Source: Bacteroidota bacterium (GTDB lineage: Bacteria; Bacteroidota; Bacteroidia; Flavobacteriales; Flavobacteriaceae). Taken from it: DNA of 64,000 nt. A model generated the notes under the pieces. The model was not told the origin of the DNA and searched no databases. It worked only from the letters and a program-made list of their open reading frames with translations. Shown here in pieces: positions 17,620 to 27,073 of this stretch (positions are counted from its first letter, which is position 1; the number at the start of each line of letters is the position of its first letter). The translations under genes and the position numbers were made by a program. The stretch covers positions 17,787-81,786 of the forward strand of contig JAQCCM010000006.1 in NCBI GenBank assembly GCA_027621175.1, in the 5' to 3' direction.

Positions 17620-17627
17620 CAAATATA
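17620..17627 (-). promoter_or_regulatory. -7 box (TATATTTG) for apbC-nifU
   Basis: A perfect TAnnTTTG on the minus strand, 18 bases before ATG 17601. The -33 region is not clear. Confidence 0.5.
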
Positions 17628-17649
17628 GGGTATCGGGCTAACAAACCAC

Positions 17650-17973
17650 CTATTCGTTTGGATTCCATAGTACGGTATCAAAATCCTGAATTTGGTCATC
17701 AATAATGGTATGCCCTTCAGACTCTAAAAGTTGCTGCATGGTGTTTATACCACCAAAATGATGTTTGCCTGTAAGTACCCCGTTTCGATTAACCACACGG
17801 TGGGCAGGAACATCGCTCAACGGATGCGCAGCGTTCATGGCATAACCTACCGTTCTTGCGCTTCGTGCAGCACCCAACAAACGGGCAATAGCGCCGTAAG
17901 TAGTTACTTTACCATAAGGCACTTGACGTACCACTTTGTAAACGCGCTCAAAAAAATCATGCGGCTGGGACAT
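17650..17973 (-). CDS. Alkyltransferase-like (ATL) protein, MGMT family lacking the acceptor Cys
   Basis: The start is ATG 17973 (MSQPHDFFERVYK), overlapping the end of trmB by 17 bp; longer readings lie within trmB. The 107-residue protein has the O6-methylguanine-DNA methyltransferase C-terminal fold (VPYGKVTTYGAIARLLG; SARTVGYAMNAAHPL), but the active-site PCHR motif reads PAHR (Ala57). That substitution defines ATL proteins, which bind O6-alkylguanine by base flipping and hand the lesion to nucleotide excision repair instead of removing the alkyl group. Confidence 0.88.
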   Translation of the reverse strand: MSQPHDFFERVYKVVRQVPYGKVTTYGAIARLLGAARSARTVGYAMNAAHPLSDVPAHRVVNRNGVLTGKHHFGGINTMQQLLESEGHTIIDDQIQDFDTVLWNPNE

Positions 17974-18646
17974 CTGTAGGAAATGAAAATTTAAGATAGG
18001 TAATGGGAATTTCTTGTTCTCGGTATTGCTGCTCGTAGAACGTTTGAATAGCAATAACGTCTTCTGGGGCGTGAACATACTGATACACATCATGGTGTGC
18101 CATTTCGGGAGTAATGCCCCAACCGTCCAATACGCCAAGCGTATAGCCGTGTAAAAAAGCAGAATCGGTTTTTAAGTGCACTACGCCTTGAGGCTTTAGC
18201 ACTTGCTGATAACGACGTAAAAAAGCGGGGTTTGTCAATCGGTGGTGGGTGCGTTTAAATTTATATTGCGGATCAGGGAACGTAATCCAAATTTCTGTGA
18301 CTTCATCTTTAGCAAAAACATATTCCAAAAGTTCAATTTGAGTGCGAATAAAAGCTACATTTTGTAAGTTTTCTTCTAGTGCTGTTTTGGCACCGCGCCA
18401 AAATCGCGCGCCTTTAATGTCAATACCAATAAAGTTTACGTTTGGATTTTTACGCGCTAATCCAACCGTATATTCGCCTTTTCCGCAACCAAGTTCTAAG
18501 ACTATAGGGTTACTGTTACCAAAATAGGTTTCCCAAGTGCCTCTATGAGAAAATTTTACAGACAACAACTCCTCACGAGTAGGCTGTATCACATTTGCAA
18601 ATGACTCGTTTTCTTTAAAACGTTTTAATTTATTTTTACTTCCCAA
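17957..18646 (-). CDS. trmB: tRNA (guanine-N7)-methyltransferase
   Basis: A 229-residue Rossmann-fold methyltransferase with the SAM-binding VLELGCGKGEYTVGLA motif, GIDIKGARFWRGAKTALEE and the TrmB-type WITFPDPQYKFKRTHHRL segment. It methylates G46 of tRNA. It is transcribed just before the ATL gene (overlapping by 17 bp) and after the phoP/phoR-like pair on the same strand (9-bp gap). Confidence 0.93.
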   Translation of the reverse strand: MGSKNKLKRFKENESFANVIQPTREELLSVKFSHRGTWETYFGNSNPIVLELGCGKGEYTVGLARKNPNVNFIGIDIKGARFWRGAKTALEENLQNVAFIRTQIELLEYVFAKDEVTEIWITFPDPQYKFKRTHHRLTNPAFLRRYQQVLKPQGVVHLKTDSAFLHGYTLGVLDGWGITPEMAHHDVYQYVHAPEDVIAIQTFYEQQYREQEIPITYLKFSFPTDVPAA

Positions 18647-18655
18647 AATATACTA

Positions 18656-19723
18656 TTAAGCAGTGGCTTCCCCTTTATCTAAGGTAAAAGAAAATTCAGA
18701 GCCGATTTCTGGCTGGCTCTCTAAAAAAATTTGTTCGCCATGCGCTTCAATTATATGTTTCACAATAGCAAGTCCCAATCCTGAACCACCCATCTTGCGG
18801 TTGCCACTTTTATCGACTCGGTAGAAACGTTCAAAAAGTCGTGGTAAATGCACTTCTTCTATACCTTCTCCGTTGTCACGGATACGAATTATAACTTTAT
18901 TCTCATATATTGGTTGAATACTGACCTCCGTTGTGCCTTTAATTTTTCCATATTTGATGGAATTCATAATTAAGTTTGTCAACACTTGCTGCACCCGTTC
19001 CCTATCTGCATAAACTGTAATAGGATCTTCATATCTCTTATCAAATTCTAAATTAATACTTGATTTAGAAGCCTCCATTTCAAGCATGTCAAATACACTT
19101 TGTATCAAGTCAATAATATCAAAATAATAAAAATCTAACTCTGTATTTCCTTTTTCTAGACTGGTTAGTAGATCCAAGTCTTTTACAATAAATGTTAAAC
19201 GCTCAACGCCTTTACTAGCACGTAACAAATATTTTCTATTTACATTTTTATCATTCATAGCGCCGTCCAAAAGGGTTAAAATATACCCTTGGACAGTGAA
19301 TAACGGAGTCTTTAATTCATGTGCAATGTTACCTAAAAATTCACGCCTAAAAGCAGCTTGATCTTTTAGACTATCAATCTCAACACTTCTATTTAGAGCA
19401 ATCTGCTTTACATTATTCAATAGCGAATCCACGTCATTGGTAATAAGAATATCGTTCATCTCACCACCAAAGTTGGGTTCTAAATCTTTATAGAATTGTT
19501 TAATTTGCTTGTAAATATAATTTTCAATGCGAAAATTAAAAACAATAAAACAAACCGAGAATATAAATATAACAGATAAACCTAAGGGAATAATGTTGGT
19601 TTTACTAAAAGGGTTTTCGTCTGTATAAAAGAATAGCAGCAGTGCGTTAATCAGTATAACAAAAATAGTGATGAGAAGAGATAGAGTTAACGAAAATCGA
19701 TAAACTTTACGTGGATTTTTCAT
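18656..19723 (-). CDS. Sensor histidine kinase, PhoR-like
   Basis: A 355-residue membrane kinase with two N-terminal transmembrane helices (about 11-32 and 43-62), a short loop between them, and HisKA with His135 in AHELKTPL, followed by an HATPase domain (N box TNLIMNSIKYG, RDNGEG, GSGLGLAIVKHI). There is no PAS domain in the short linker. It follows its response regulator by one base. PhoR-type kinases sense envelope signals such as phosphate status; no pho genes are nearby, so the signal is unknown. Confidence 0.9.
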   Translation of the reverse strand: MKNPRKVYRFSLTLSLLITIFVILINALLLFFYTDENPFSKTNIIPLGLSVIFIFSVCFIVFNFRIENYIYKQIKQFYKDLEPNFGGEMNDILITNDVDSLLNNVKQIALNRSVEIDSLKDQAAFRREFLGNIAHELKTPLFTVQGYILTLLDGAMNDKNVNRKYLLRASKGVERLTFIVKDLDLLTSLEKGNTELDFYYFDIIDLIQSVFDMLEMEASKSSINLEFDKRYEDPITVYADRERVQQVLTNLIMNSIKYGKIKGTTEVSIQPIYENKVIIRIRDNGEGIEEVHLPRLFERFYRVDKSGNRKMGGSGLGLAIVKHIIEAHGEQIFLESQPEIGSEFSFTLDKGEATA

Positions 19724-19724
19724 A

Positions 19725-20408
19725 TTACACCACGTATTTATACCCTACTCCTTTAACTGTTTTAAAGTGTTTATCTCCAATTTTTTCTCGAAGTTTCCTA
19801 ATGTGAACATCAATTGTTCTGCCGCCTACAACAACCTCGTTTCCCCAAACACGATTAAGAATTTCTTCGCGTTCAAAAACCTTTTTTGGTTTTGATGCCA
19901 AAAGCGAGAGTAATTCAAACTCCTTACGTGGTAAAAATATAGCTTCGCCTTTATAAATGACTTTATATTCCTCTCTGTTTATGGTCAAATCGCCAACCTC
20001 CACAACATCACTTTTTGGCTCATCTGAATTAAAGCGTCGAAAGATTGCTTTAATTTTACTGACTAAAACTTTGGGCTTAATGGGTTTGGTGATGTAATCA
20101 TCAGCTCCTGCTTCAAGACCTGCGACTTGCGAATAATCTTCGCTGCGAGCTGTTAGAAATACAATTGCCAAATGGGGTAAATTAGACTTTTTTCGAAGTT
20201 GTTCACACGTTTCAATACCATCCATTTCGGGCATCATCACATCTAACAACACCAAATGAGGTTTCCAGTCAGCAGATATTTTTAAAGCCTCAATACCGTT
20301 TTTTGCTTTTTCAACCTGATACCCTTCAGCAGTTAAGTTATAGTCTAAAATTTCTAAGATATCTGGCTCATCATCAACGAGTAAAATGCGTGTGTGCTTT
20401 TTTTTCAT
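19725..20408 (-). CDS. OmpR/PhoB-family response regulator
   Basis: A 227-residue regulator: receiver domain (acidic pocket DD12-13, phospho-acceptor Asp56 in LLDVMMPEMDG, Lys in ITKPIKP) and a C-terminal winged helix (about 130-227, LNRVWGNEVVVGGRTIDVHIRKLR, quoted here as the segment ending RKLR). It is the first gene of the two-gene unit with the PhoR-like kinase. Targets are unknown. Confidence 0.92.
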   Translation of the reverse strand: MKKKHTRILLVDDEPDILEILDYNLTAEGYQVEKAKNGIEALKISADWKPHLVLLDVMMPEMDGIETCEQLRKKSNLPHLAIVFLTARSEDYSQVAGLEAGADDYITKPIKPKVLVSKIKAIFRRFNSDEPKSDVVEVGDLTINREEYKVIYKGEAIFLPRKEFELLSLLASKPKKVFEREEILNRVWGNEVVVGGRTIDVHIRKLREKIGDKHFKTVKGVGYKYVV

Positions 20409-20481
20409 GTTATGGCGTTGCTACCCCAAAAATAAAAAAATACAGATAGCTTTTATCATTCCAATATTAAAAAATCATCAA

Positions 20482-20489
20482 TACATTTG
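20482..20489 (+). promoter_or_regulatory. -7 box (TACATTTG) for the LuxE-like gene
   Basis: A perfect TAnnTTTG lies seven bases before ATG 20497, leaving almost no 5' leader. Confidence 0.5.
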
Positions 20490-20496
20490 AACAGTG

Positions 20497-21432
20497 ATGA
20501 TTTCTATCGAAAAACAAGCGTTGGCACTTTTTGCCTATCAATACCATAATAACGGTGTTTATCGTTCCTATTGCGACTTGATAAACGTCTGTCCTTCTGA
20601 TGTACAAAAACTTATAGACATCCCTTTCCTCCCTATTGAATTGTTCAAATCGCACCGTATAAGCTGTACAGAAAAGACCGAAATGATTTTTGAAAGCTCT
20701 GGAACGGGTGGTCCAGTTAGTCAGCATCATGTGGCATCACTCGATGACTACAAACAGAGTTTTAATTCCGGGTTTTCAGAATTTTACGGAGCAGCGTCAG
20801 ATTACCATATTTTAGCCCTTTTACCTGGCTATATTGAACGACCAAATGCGTCATTGGTTTTTATGTGCGCTGATTTGATTCAACAGGCAAAACCTAAACA
20901 TAGCGGGTTTTACTTGGATCAATTTGAGGAGTTGCAACGTGTACTTGTCGAATTAGACCAAGAAAAGCAAAAAACACTGCTTATAGGGGTAAGCTTTGCC
21001 TTACTGGATTTTTGTGAGGCTTTTCCATTGCAACTTCAACATACCACTGTTATGGAGACCGGTGGCATGAAAGGAAGACGAAAAGAATTCATTAGAAAAG
21101 AATTACACGAAAAACTCCAAAAAGGGTTTGGCGTTGATAGCATTCACAGTGAATATGGAATGACCGAATTGCTTTCCCAAGCCTACTCCAAAGGGAATGG
21201 AGTTTTTAAGGCTTCTTCAAGTATGCTTGTTTTTATACGCGATGTTCACGATCCAAAAAAAGTGTCTCCGACAGGAACTGGGGGGCTAAATATTATTGAC
21301 CTATCTAACAAAGAATCCTGTGCTTTTATCGCCACACAAGATTTAGGTAAATGCTATGAAAACGACACATTCGAAGTGCTTGGTCGTTTTGATGGATCAG
21401 ATGTTCGTGGGTGTTCGCTTATGACGGCGTAA
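20497..21432 (+). CDS. LuxE-like acyl-protein synthetase / acyltransferase
   Basis: The start is ATG 20497 ([12 protein letters not shown]). The 311-residue protein resembles the LuxE acyl-protein synthetase family, part of the ANL adenylating superfamily: a Ser/Thr/Gly-rich loop [14 protein letters not shown], then [17 protein letters not shown] and [13 protein letters not shown]. LuxE activates fatty acids with ATP. No luxAB, luxC or luxD gene is present in the window, so a bioluminescence role is unlikely; related stand-alone Bacteroidota genes may activate an acyl group for surface polymers or lipids (inference). It overlaps the convergent tyrS by 14 bp. Confidence 0.8.
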   Translation: MISIEKQALALFAYQYHNNGVYRSYCDLINVCPSDVQKLIDIPFLPIELFKSHRISCTEKTEMIFESSGTGGPVSQHHVASLDDYKQSFNSGFSEFYGAASDYHILALLPGYIERPNASLVFMCADLIQQAKPKHSGFYLDQFEELQRVLVELDQEKQKTLLIGVSFALLDFCEAFPLQLQHTTVMETGGMKGRRKEFIRKELHEKLQKGFGVDSIHSEYGMTELLSQAYSKGNGVFKASSSMLVFIRDVHDPKKVSPTGTGGLNIIDLSNKESCAFIATQDLGKCYENDTFEVLGRFDGSDVRGCSLMTA

Positions 21433-22720
21433 CCACCAACAAAAAATAGTTTTTCTTACCGCGTTGCAACAACACATAGCCATCACAAATCATATCTGTT
21501 AGTGTGATTTTTTTAGCTTCAGTTACCCTTTCTTTATTAACCGATATTGAATTTTCTTTAAGTGCTCTTCTCGCCTCCCCATTTGATTTTAAAAAGCCTG
21601 TAGTTTCTGCCAGTGCCTCTACGATAGAAAGCCCATCACCGGCAAGTAAATCAGCTGACACTTGCGCTTGCGGAACGCCATCAAATAAATCTAAAAGGGT
21701 TTGTGCGTCTAGAGATTTTAGGGTTTCCGTGGTGGCCTTCCCAAACAAAATTTGCGCTGCTTGTTCCGCACGAGTTACATCAACCGCACTGTGCACCATA
21801 GTAGTCACTTCCTGTGCTAGTATACGCTGTAACTGACGTTGATGAGGTGCTTCACGATGCGTTGCTATTAGCGCATCGATTTCGTCTTTAGATAAAAACG
21901 TAAAGATCTTGATGTATTTCTCGGCATCCTCATCGGAAGCATTTAGCCAATACTGATAAAACTTATACGGCGATGTTTTCTTTCGGTCTAACCACACATT
22001 TCCGCTTTCTGTTTTTCCAAATTTGGTGCCGTCGGCTTTGGTAATCAGTGGGCATGTTAATGCATATGCCTTGCCAGCGAGTTTTCTTCTAATCAACTCT
22101 GTACCCGTAGTAATATTTCCCCATTGGTCACTACCGCCCATTTGCAACAAACAATTGTGATGTTGGTATAAATACAAAAAATCATATCCTTGAATAAGCT
22201 GATAGGTGAATTCGGTAAACGACATCCCTTCTTTGGCATCGGCGCCAAGGCGCTTTTTGACAGAATCTTTAGCCATCATATAGTTCACCGTAAGGTGCTT
22301 TCCAATATCACGGGCAAAATCAATCAAGCTGAACGACTGCATCCAATCGTAATTATTCACCATTACGGCACCATTTTCTTTGGTGCTGTCAAAATCCAAA
22401 AATTTGGCAAGTTGATTCTCCAAACCTGCACAATTGCGTTCTAATGTTTCGTTGTCTAACAAATTGCGTTCTGCAGATTTTCCTGACGGATCGCCAATCA
22501 TACCTGTAGCACCACCCACAAGCGCATAGGGCTTATGTCCATAACGTTGAAAATGCATCAAAATCATGATTTGAACCAAACTCCCAATATGCAACGAATC
22601 TGCCGTGGGATCAAAACCGATATATCCCGCAGTCATACCCTTAGAAAGCGTTTCGGCAGTTTCGGGCATGATGTCATGCACCATACCACGCCATGTTAGT
22701 TCTTCAACAAATGATGCCAT
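21419..22720 (-). CDS. tyrS: Tyrosyl-tRNA synthetase
   Basis: A 433-residue class I synthetase with the HIGH-type motif HIGS ([12 protein letters not shown]), the tyrosine-binding [13 protein letters not shown] and the KMSKS-equivalent [12 protein letters not shown], plus a C-terminal S4 RNA-binding domain (about 365-433). It charges tRNA-Tyr. The promoter is TTTTG-N18-TATATTTG immediately upstream. Confidence 0.97.
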   Translation of the reverse strand: MASFVEELTWRGMVHDIMPETAETLSKGMTAGYIGFDPTADSLHIGSLVQIMILMHFQRYGHKPYALVGGATGMIGDPSGKSAERNLLDNETLERNCAGLENQLAKFLDFDSTKENGAVMVNNYDWMQSFSLIDFARDIGKHLTVNYMMAKDSVKKRLGADAKEGMSFTEFTYQLIQGYDFLYLYQHHNCLLQMGGSDQWGNITTGTELIRRKLAGKAYALTCPLITKADGTKFGKTESGNVWLDRKKTSPYKFYQYWLNASDEDAEKYIKIFTFLSKDEIDALIATHREAPHQRQLQRILAQEVTTMVHSAVDVTRAEQAAQILFGKATTETLKSLDAQTLLDLFDGVPQAQVSADLLAGDGLSIVEALAETTGFLKSNGEARRALKENSISVNKERVTEAKKITLTDMICDGYVLLQRGKKNYFLLVVTPS

Positions 22721-22734
22721 AAATATTGTTTTAG

Positions 22735-22765
22735 CAAATATAATCCTCTACAAATGAACCCAAAA
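22735..22765 (-). promoter_or_regulatory. tyrS promoter (TTTTG-N18-TATATTTG)
   Basis: On the minus strand TTTTG (22765..22761) and TATATTTG (22742..22735) are 18 bases apart; the -7 box is 14 bp before the tyrS ATG. Confidence 0.65.
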
Positions 22766-22777
22766 GCGTATGTAACA

Positions 22778-23125
22778 TTATTCTATACGTAATGGCTTTT
22801 TCAATTCATACAAAGTATCTTGTACTTGTAATTGTTCCAGTTGTGCTTTCACTGATTCAAAGATTTTTGTATATAATTTGGGTTTAGATGCGTAGTAAAC
22901 ATTGCTTTGCGAAAAAATTGTACTGTCAATTTTATGAAAAGAAAACAGCGAGTCCGTTGACACAAAATTATCCTTAGCGTAGCTTGACGATGCGCTAATT
23001 AATGCCAGATCAACATGAAAGTCAATCATTTGATCTGAAGTCATCAACACTTCTGGCTTGGCAATACGGTCCTGGGCACATGCGGCTAAGATCAATAAAA
23101 TAAACATCAAAAAAAACTGTCTCAT
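22778..23125 (-). CDS. DUF4296 lipoprotein
   Basis: A 115-residue predicted lipoprotein (lipobox Cys16 in LILAACAQ) matching the DUF4296 family of Bacteroidota (KPEVLMTSDQMIDFHVDLAL). Function unknown. It starts inside the last four bases of the dihydroorotase gene, so the two are translationally coupled, a pairing often seen in Flavobacteriia. Confidence 0.85.
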   Translation of the reverse strand: MRQFFLMFILLILAACAQDRIAKPEVLMTSDQMIDFHVDLALISASSSYAKDNFVSTDSLFSFHKIDSTIFSQSNVYYASKPKLYTKIFESVKAQLEQLQVQDTLYELKKPLRIE

Positions 23126-24459
23126 CTAGCAAAAGTAAGTGGTTTTGCATTTGGTGTTTCAGCAAAATTACCCTGATTATACAATATCTTTCCATTAATA
23201 ATGGTGTGCGTAACCGCACCACGTAAAGTAGTACCTTCTAGTGGTGACCATCCACACTTATACAAAACATTTTCACGGGTGACTGTTTGAGATTTGTTGG
23301 TGTCAACCAATACCAAATCAGCAAAATAACCTTCGCGTACATAGCCTCGGTCTTCAATATCAAACAAGATAGCGGGGTTGTGACACATTTTTTCAACGAC
23401 TTTCTCTAATGTTATTTTTCCCTGCTGCACACATTCTAAAAGTACGGGAAGCGCATGTTGAACCATAGGGCCACCAGATGGAGCTTTGGTATATACTTGT
23501 GATTTCTCCTCCAAGGTGTGTGGCGCATGATCGGTAGCTATAATATCAATACGATCATCGTTTAGGGCTTCCCATAATCCGTCGCGGTCGTGTGCTGTTT
23601 TAACTGCAGGATTCCATTTTATATGTGTTCCTTTTTTGGCATAGTCTTCATCTGAAAACCACAAATGATGAATGCAAACCTCGGAGGTAATTTGCTTTTT
23701 TTCTAAGGGCAATTCATTTGAAAATAATGCGGTCTCTTTTGCCGTAGATAAATGAAACACATGAAGTCGAGCTCCTGTTTTTTTGGCCAAAGCAATGGCT
23801 TTTGAAGACGACAAATAACACGCATCCTCTGAACGAATATCAGGGTGGTGTGCTATGGGAATAGCATCGCCATACTTTAATTTATATGCAGCCAAATTGG
23901 TTTTAATGGTCTGCTCGTCTTCGCAATGCACAGCAATTGGAAGCTTAAATGCAGCAAATATTTCTTTGAGTGTATTGGGGTCATCAACAAGCATATTCCC
24001 TGTGGAAGAACCTAAAAAAAGTTTAAGCGCAGGTGTTGTTTTTGGATCAATGGCTTTAATCTGCTCTAAATTGTCATTGGTTCCGCCAAACATAAATCCA
24101 TAATTCGCCCAAGAAGTTTCTGCAGCCACAGCCAATTTATTAGCAAAGGCATCGGCATTAGTGGTTTGGGGATTGGTGTTTGGCATTTCAAAATAAGAAG
24201 TAATACCTCCCGCCACACAAGCTTTGGATTCTGTGGCGATGGTTGCCTTGTGCGTAAGCCCTGGCTCGCGGAAATGAACTTGATCATCAATACATCCAGG
24301 CAACAAATGTTTCCCATGTGCATCTATCACTTCCATATCTTGAGATACTGTGATGGTTGGTGCTATTTTGGATATGCGTTCTCCTTCAATCAGCACGTCT
24401 AATGGTACTATCTTACTTTCGTTGACAACCGCTGCACCGCGAATGAGTAATTTATTCAT
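23122..24459 (-). CDS. pyrC: Dihydroorotase (PyrC-type amidohydrolase)
   Basis: A 445-residue amidohydrolase-superfamily protein. The metal-site segment reads GCIDDQVHFREPGLTHK, then EMPNTNPQTTN, AVHCEDEQTI, LHVFHLSTAKE and ATDHAPHTLEEK, following the dihydroorotase/allantoinase pattern. It should cyclise carbamoyl-aspartate to dihydroorotate in pyrimidine synthesis. The first metal-binding HxH of the family appears here as QVH, a form I associate with Bacteroidota members. It follows a polyprenol-mannose-synthase-like gene by 3 bp. Confidence 0.9.
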   Translation of the reverse strand: MNKLLIRGAAVVNESKIVPLDVLIEGERISKIAPTITVSQDMEVIDAHGKHLLPGCIDDQVHFREPGLTHKATIATESKACVAGGITSYFEMPNTNPQTTNADAFANKLAVAAETSWANYGFMFGGTNDNLEQIKAIDPKTTPALKLFLGSSTGNMLVDDPNTLKEIFAAFKLPIAVHCEDEQTIKTNLAAYKLKYGDAIPIAHHPDIRSEDACYLSSSKAIALAKKTGARLHVFHLSTAKETALFSNELPLEKKQITSEVCIHHLWFSDEDYAKKGTHIKWNPAVKTAHDRDGLWEALNDDRIDIIATDHAPHTLEEKSQVYTKAPSGGPMVQHALPVLLECVQQGKITLEKVVEKMCHNPAILFDIEDRGYVREGYFADLVLVDTNKSQTVTRENVLYKCGWSPLEGTTLRGAVTHTIINGKILYNQGNFAETPNAKPLTFAR

Positions 24460-24462
24460 GTT

Positions 24463-25182
24463 TTAATTTTTAAAAATGCTCCGCCATTTCATTGCTACAA
24501 TCCCAAAAACAGCTTCAGAGATAATAGAACTGTTCATTTTTGAATCTCCTTTGGTTCGGTCTGTAAAAATAATAGGGAATTCGGCAATACGGAAACCTTT
24601 TTTCCACGCCCAAAATTTAAGCGCAATTTGAAAGGCATATCCTTTAAATCGAATATCTTCTAAATCCAATGCACGCAGTGCATCTGACTGATATCCCACG
24701 TATCCTGCAGTGGGATCTGTTACAGGAAGCCCGGTAATTATTCGCACATAGAGCGAGGCACCAACTGACAACATGATACGTACGAAGGGCCATTGGCGGA
24801 CACGAATTCCTTTTTTATAGCGAGAACCAACGACAAGGTCTGCTTTATTTTGTTTAAGGATTTCAAGCATAGGCACCAGTGCTTCTGGCGGATGTGAAAA
24901 ATCGGCGTCCATTTCAAAAACATAACTATACCCTCTCTCAAGCGCCCATTTAAACCCGTGTACATAGGCGGGACCAAGCCCTTCCTTTTTGTTTCGTAGA
25001 GCGAGCTGCACTTGAGAATAACGATTACTCAAGTCTTGCACAAGTGCTGCTGTTCCATCTGGTGAATTATCATCTACAACTAAAATATCCGTGGCAATGG
25101 GCAACGCCAAAACCGCCTCAATAATGGATTGAATATTTTCTACCTCATTGTAGGTAGGAATAACAATTACAACTGGATTCAT
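24463..25182 (-). CDS. Polyprenol monophosphomannose synthase-like GT2 glycosyltransferase
   Basis: A 239-residue family 2 glycosyltransferase with VIVIPTYNEVENIQSII, DILVVDDNSPDGTA, the DxD motif in EMDADFSHPPE and TAGYVGYQSDALR, as in dolichol/polyprenol-phosphate mannose synthases. No C-terminal membrane anchor is present. It would load a sugar onto a polyprenyl phosphate at the inner membrane. It heads the unit with pyrC and the DUF4296 gene. Confidence 0.9.
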   Translation of the reverse strand: MNPVVIVIPTYNEVENIQSIIEAVLALPIATDILVVDDNSPDGTAALVQDLSNRYSQVQLALRNKKEGLGPAYVHGFKWALERGYSYVFEMDADFSHPPEALVPMLEILKQNKADLVVGSRYKKGIRVRQWPFVRIMLSVGASLYVRIITGLPVTDPTAGYVGYQSDALRALDLEDIRFKGYAFQIALKFWAWKKGFRIAEFPIIFTDRTKGDSKMNSSIISEAVFGIVAMKWRSIFKN

Positions 25183-25232
25183 CAGCAGCTAAAATACGTA
25201 TTTAAATGTGTGAGTCCACCGCAAAAAATGGA

Positions 25233-25240
25233 TACTTTTG
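25233..25240 (+). promoter_or_regulatory. -7 box (TACTTTTG) for DUF4271-hemD
   Basis: A perfect TAnnTTTG ends four bases before ATG 25245, so the transcript may start at or next to the start codon. Confidence 0.5.
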
Positions 25241-25244
25241 TTGC

Positions 25245-25886
25245 ATGTACACACCAAGAGATTTGGACATTTCCTATTTGGGACTATACTTGCTAGTTAC
25301 CCTTTCACTTTTAGTGCTTTTAAAGTTTTTAAACCCTTCACGTTATCAATCTATGGTGTTTTTTTGGCAACGAACAAGTAGCAATTCAGAATTTCACAAA
25401 CCCTTCAATGAAACCAAAGCCATTTCTTGGGCCAATTTTATTATTCGAGCACTCATTTTTGGATTAATGGTAGAGGTGTTGTCCTCTAAAAGCTTAAGTG
25501 CTGCAACTTTCAATACAACCATACTATCGTGGACTGGAATATTTATGTTGTTTTGGATGACAAGGACGCTTATTGAGGGCGGCTTGATGTCCATGATTGG
25601 AAAAAGAGAAGGCCTTTTAAAGATCTTTTATATTCGAAGTATTTTTAAAGAAAAATGGGCCTTTGCTTTTAGCTGCCTTACCGTGTTGCTTGTTTGGGTG
25701 TCGATGTCTTCTAACGTTGCACGCATAATGGCCATATGTTATCTACTTGGCATAATGGCCATACACCTGCGATTTTTGAAATTATATTTTAGAAACAATC
25801 CTACCCAAAAAGTGTACATTATTTTGTATATTTGCGCCTCAGAAATCGGCCCCATATGGCTATTGACACAGACACTCAAATTTTAA
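25245..25886 (+). CDS. DUF4271 membrane protein
   Basis: The start is ATG 25245 (MYTPRDLDISYLG), since the upstream in-frame start overlaps the -7 box. The 213-residue protein has about six membrane helices and ends with the family signature YIILYICASEIGPIWLLTQTL. DUF4271 proteins precede hemD in many Bacteroidota, as here (15-31 bp from or overlapping it depending on the hemD start). The role is unknown; a link to haem synthesis is only contextual. Confidence 0.85.
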   Translation: MYTPRDLDISYLGLYLLVTLSLLVLLKFLNPSRYQSMVFFWQRTSSNSEFHKPFNETKAISWANFIIRALIFGLMVEVLSSKSLSAATFNTTILSWTGIFMLFWMTRTLIEGGLMSMIGKREGLLKIFYIRSIFKEKWAFAFSCLTVLLVWVSMSSNVARIMAICYLLGIMAIHLRFLKLYFRNNPTQKVYIILYICASEIGPIWLLTQTLKF

Positions 25887-26641
25887 CGAAAATTGCAAAG
25901 GTGAAAACCATTTTGGTTTCTCAACCTGCGCCATCTGCTGAAAATTCTCCTTACAATCAACTCATACAAAACCGAAAAGTTACTATCGACTTTCGTCCTT
26001 TTATTCATGTTGAGGGAGTATCTTCTAGAGAAGTCCGCTTGCATAAAATTGATATTACAAAATATTCGGCTATTATTTTTACCAGCCGAAATGCGGTTGA
26101 TCATTTCTTCCGTATTGCAGAAGAACTTCGATATACCGTACCAAGTACCTTGCGCTATTTTTGTCAATCTGAGGCAGTAGCATACTATTTACAAAAATAT
26201 ATTGTCTATCGTAAGCGTAAAGTTTATGTAGGATCGCGCACCTTTGATGACGTGCTTAAAGAAGCAATCAAATACAAAGACGAGAAATTTCTATTACCTT
26301 GTTCTGATGTATTAAAACCTAGTATTACAAATGCGCTTGACGCTACGGGTATCACTTGGACAAAAGCCGTTTTTTACAAAACAGTTATTAGTGATTTGTC
26401 TGATTTGCGTAATGTTTACTATGATATTTTAGTGTTTTTCAGTCCTTCTGGGATTAAGTCTTTGTTCCACAATTTCCCTGACTTTGAACAAAACGATACG
26501 CGCATAGCGGTATTTGGTCCCACCACAAAAAAGGCTGCTGAGGACAAAGGCTTACGCATTGATATTTTGGCGCCTAAGCCAGAAAACCCTTCCATGACAA
26601 AAGCACTAAGTGATTATATTGCCATTGCCAATAAGCGTTAG
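25856..26641 (+). CDS. hemD: Uroporphyrinogen-III synthase
   Basis: The HemD two-lobed fold is recognised by KVKTILVSQPAPSAENSPY, IIFTSRNAVDHFF, FLLPCSDVLKPSI and VFFSPSGIKSLFH. It closes the tetrapyrrole ring in haem synthesis. Start choice: ATG 25856 overlaps the preceding gene by 31 bp; an in-frame GTG at 25901 would remove the overlap and match the usual family N-terminus (VKTILVSQP) better, so it may be the real start. It abuts the convergent DUF423 gene with no gap. Confidence 0.9.
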   Translation: MAIDTDTQILTKIAKVKTILVSQPAPSAENSPYNQLIQNRKVTIDFRPFIHVEGVSSREVRLHKIDITKYSAIIFTSRNAVDHFFRIAEELRYTVPSTLRYFCQSEAVAYYLQKYIVYRKRKVYVGSRTFDDVLKEAIKYKDEKFLLPCSDVLKPSITNALDATGITWTKAVFYKTVISDLSDLRNVYYDILVFFSPSGIKSLFHNFPDFEQNDTRIAVFGPTTKKAAEDKGLRIDILAPKPENPSMTKALSDYIAIANKR

Positions 26642-27019
26642 TTAGTTACGTAAATACCCTATTACCATATTTATCCATCCTAAAATCAGTAGTAATCCGC
26701 CTATGGGTGTTATAGGTCCAAGCACTTTTGATAGCCATGCTATAGATGAATAATGAAGAGATAATCCATAAATAGAGCAAGAAAACATCAAGGTCCCAAT
26801 AACAAATAGCATGGCCGTACGTTTTGCAAATGGATTTTTATCTAAGCTCAAAAAAAGCAATGCTAACCCATGAAAAAACTGGTATCGCACCCCTACTTCA
26901 TACGATTGCAGTGCATCCCCACTTATATAGGCTTCCAGTAAATGTGCGCCAAATGCGCCTAAAATAACCGCAGTCCCACAAAAAAATGCGCCCCAAACGC
27001 GTCGTTGCTTAAATGTCAT
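26642..27019 (-). CDS. DUF423 membrane protein
   Basis: A 125-residue protein with four transmembrane helices and the DUF423 pattern GAFGAHLLE ... YEVGVRYQFFHGLALL ... GPITPIGGLLLILGW. Related to YgdD of Escherichia coli; no established biochemical role. Confidence 0.9.
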   Translation of the reverse strand: MTFKQRRVWGAFFCGTAVILGAFGAHLLEAYISGDALQSYEVGVRYQFFHGLALLFLSLDKNPFAKRTAMLFVIGTLMFSCSIYGLSLHYSSIAWLSKVLGPITPIGGLLLILGWINMVIGYLRN

Positions 27020-27073
27020 TGTCTATTTTTTTTCTAAAATAGTTTACTATGTTTATACACCAAAACAAATAGG

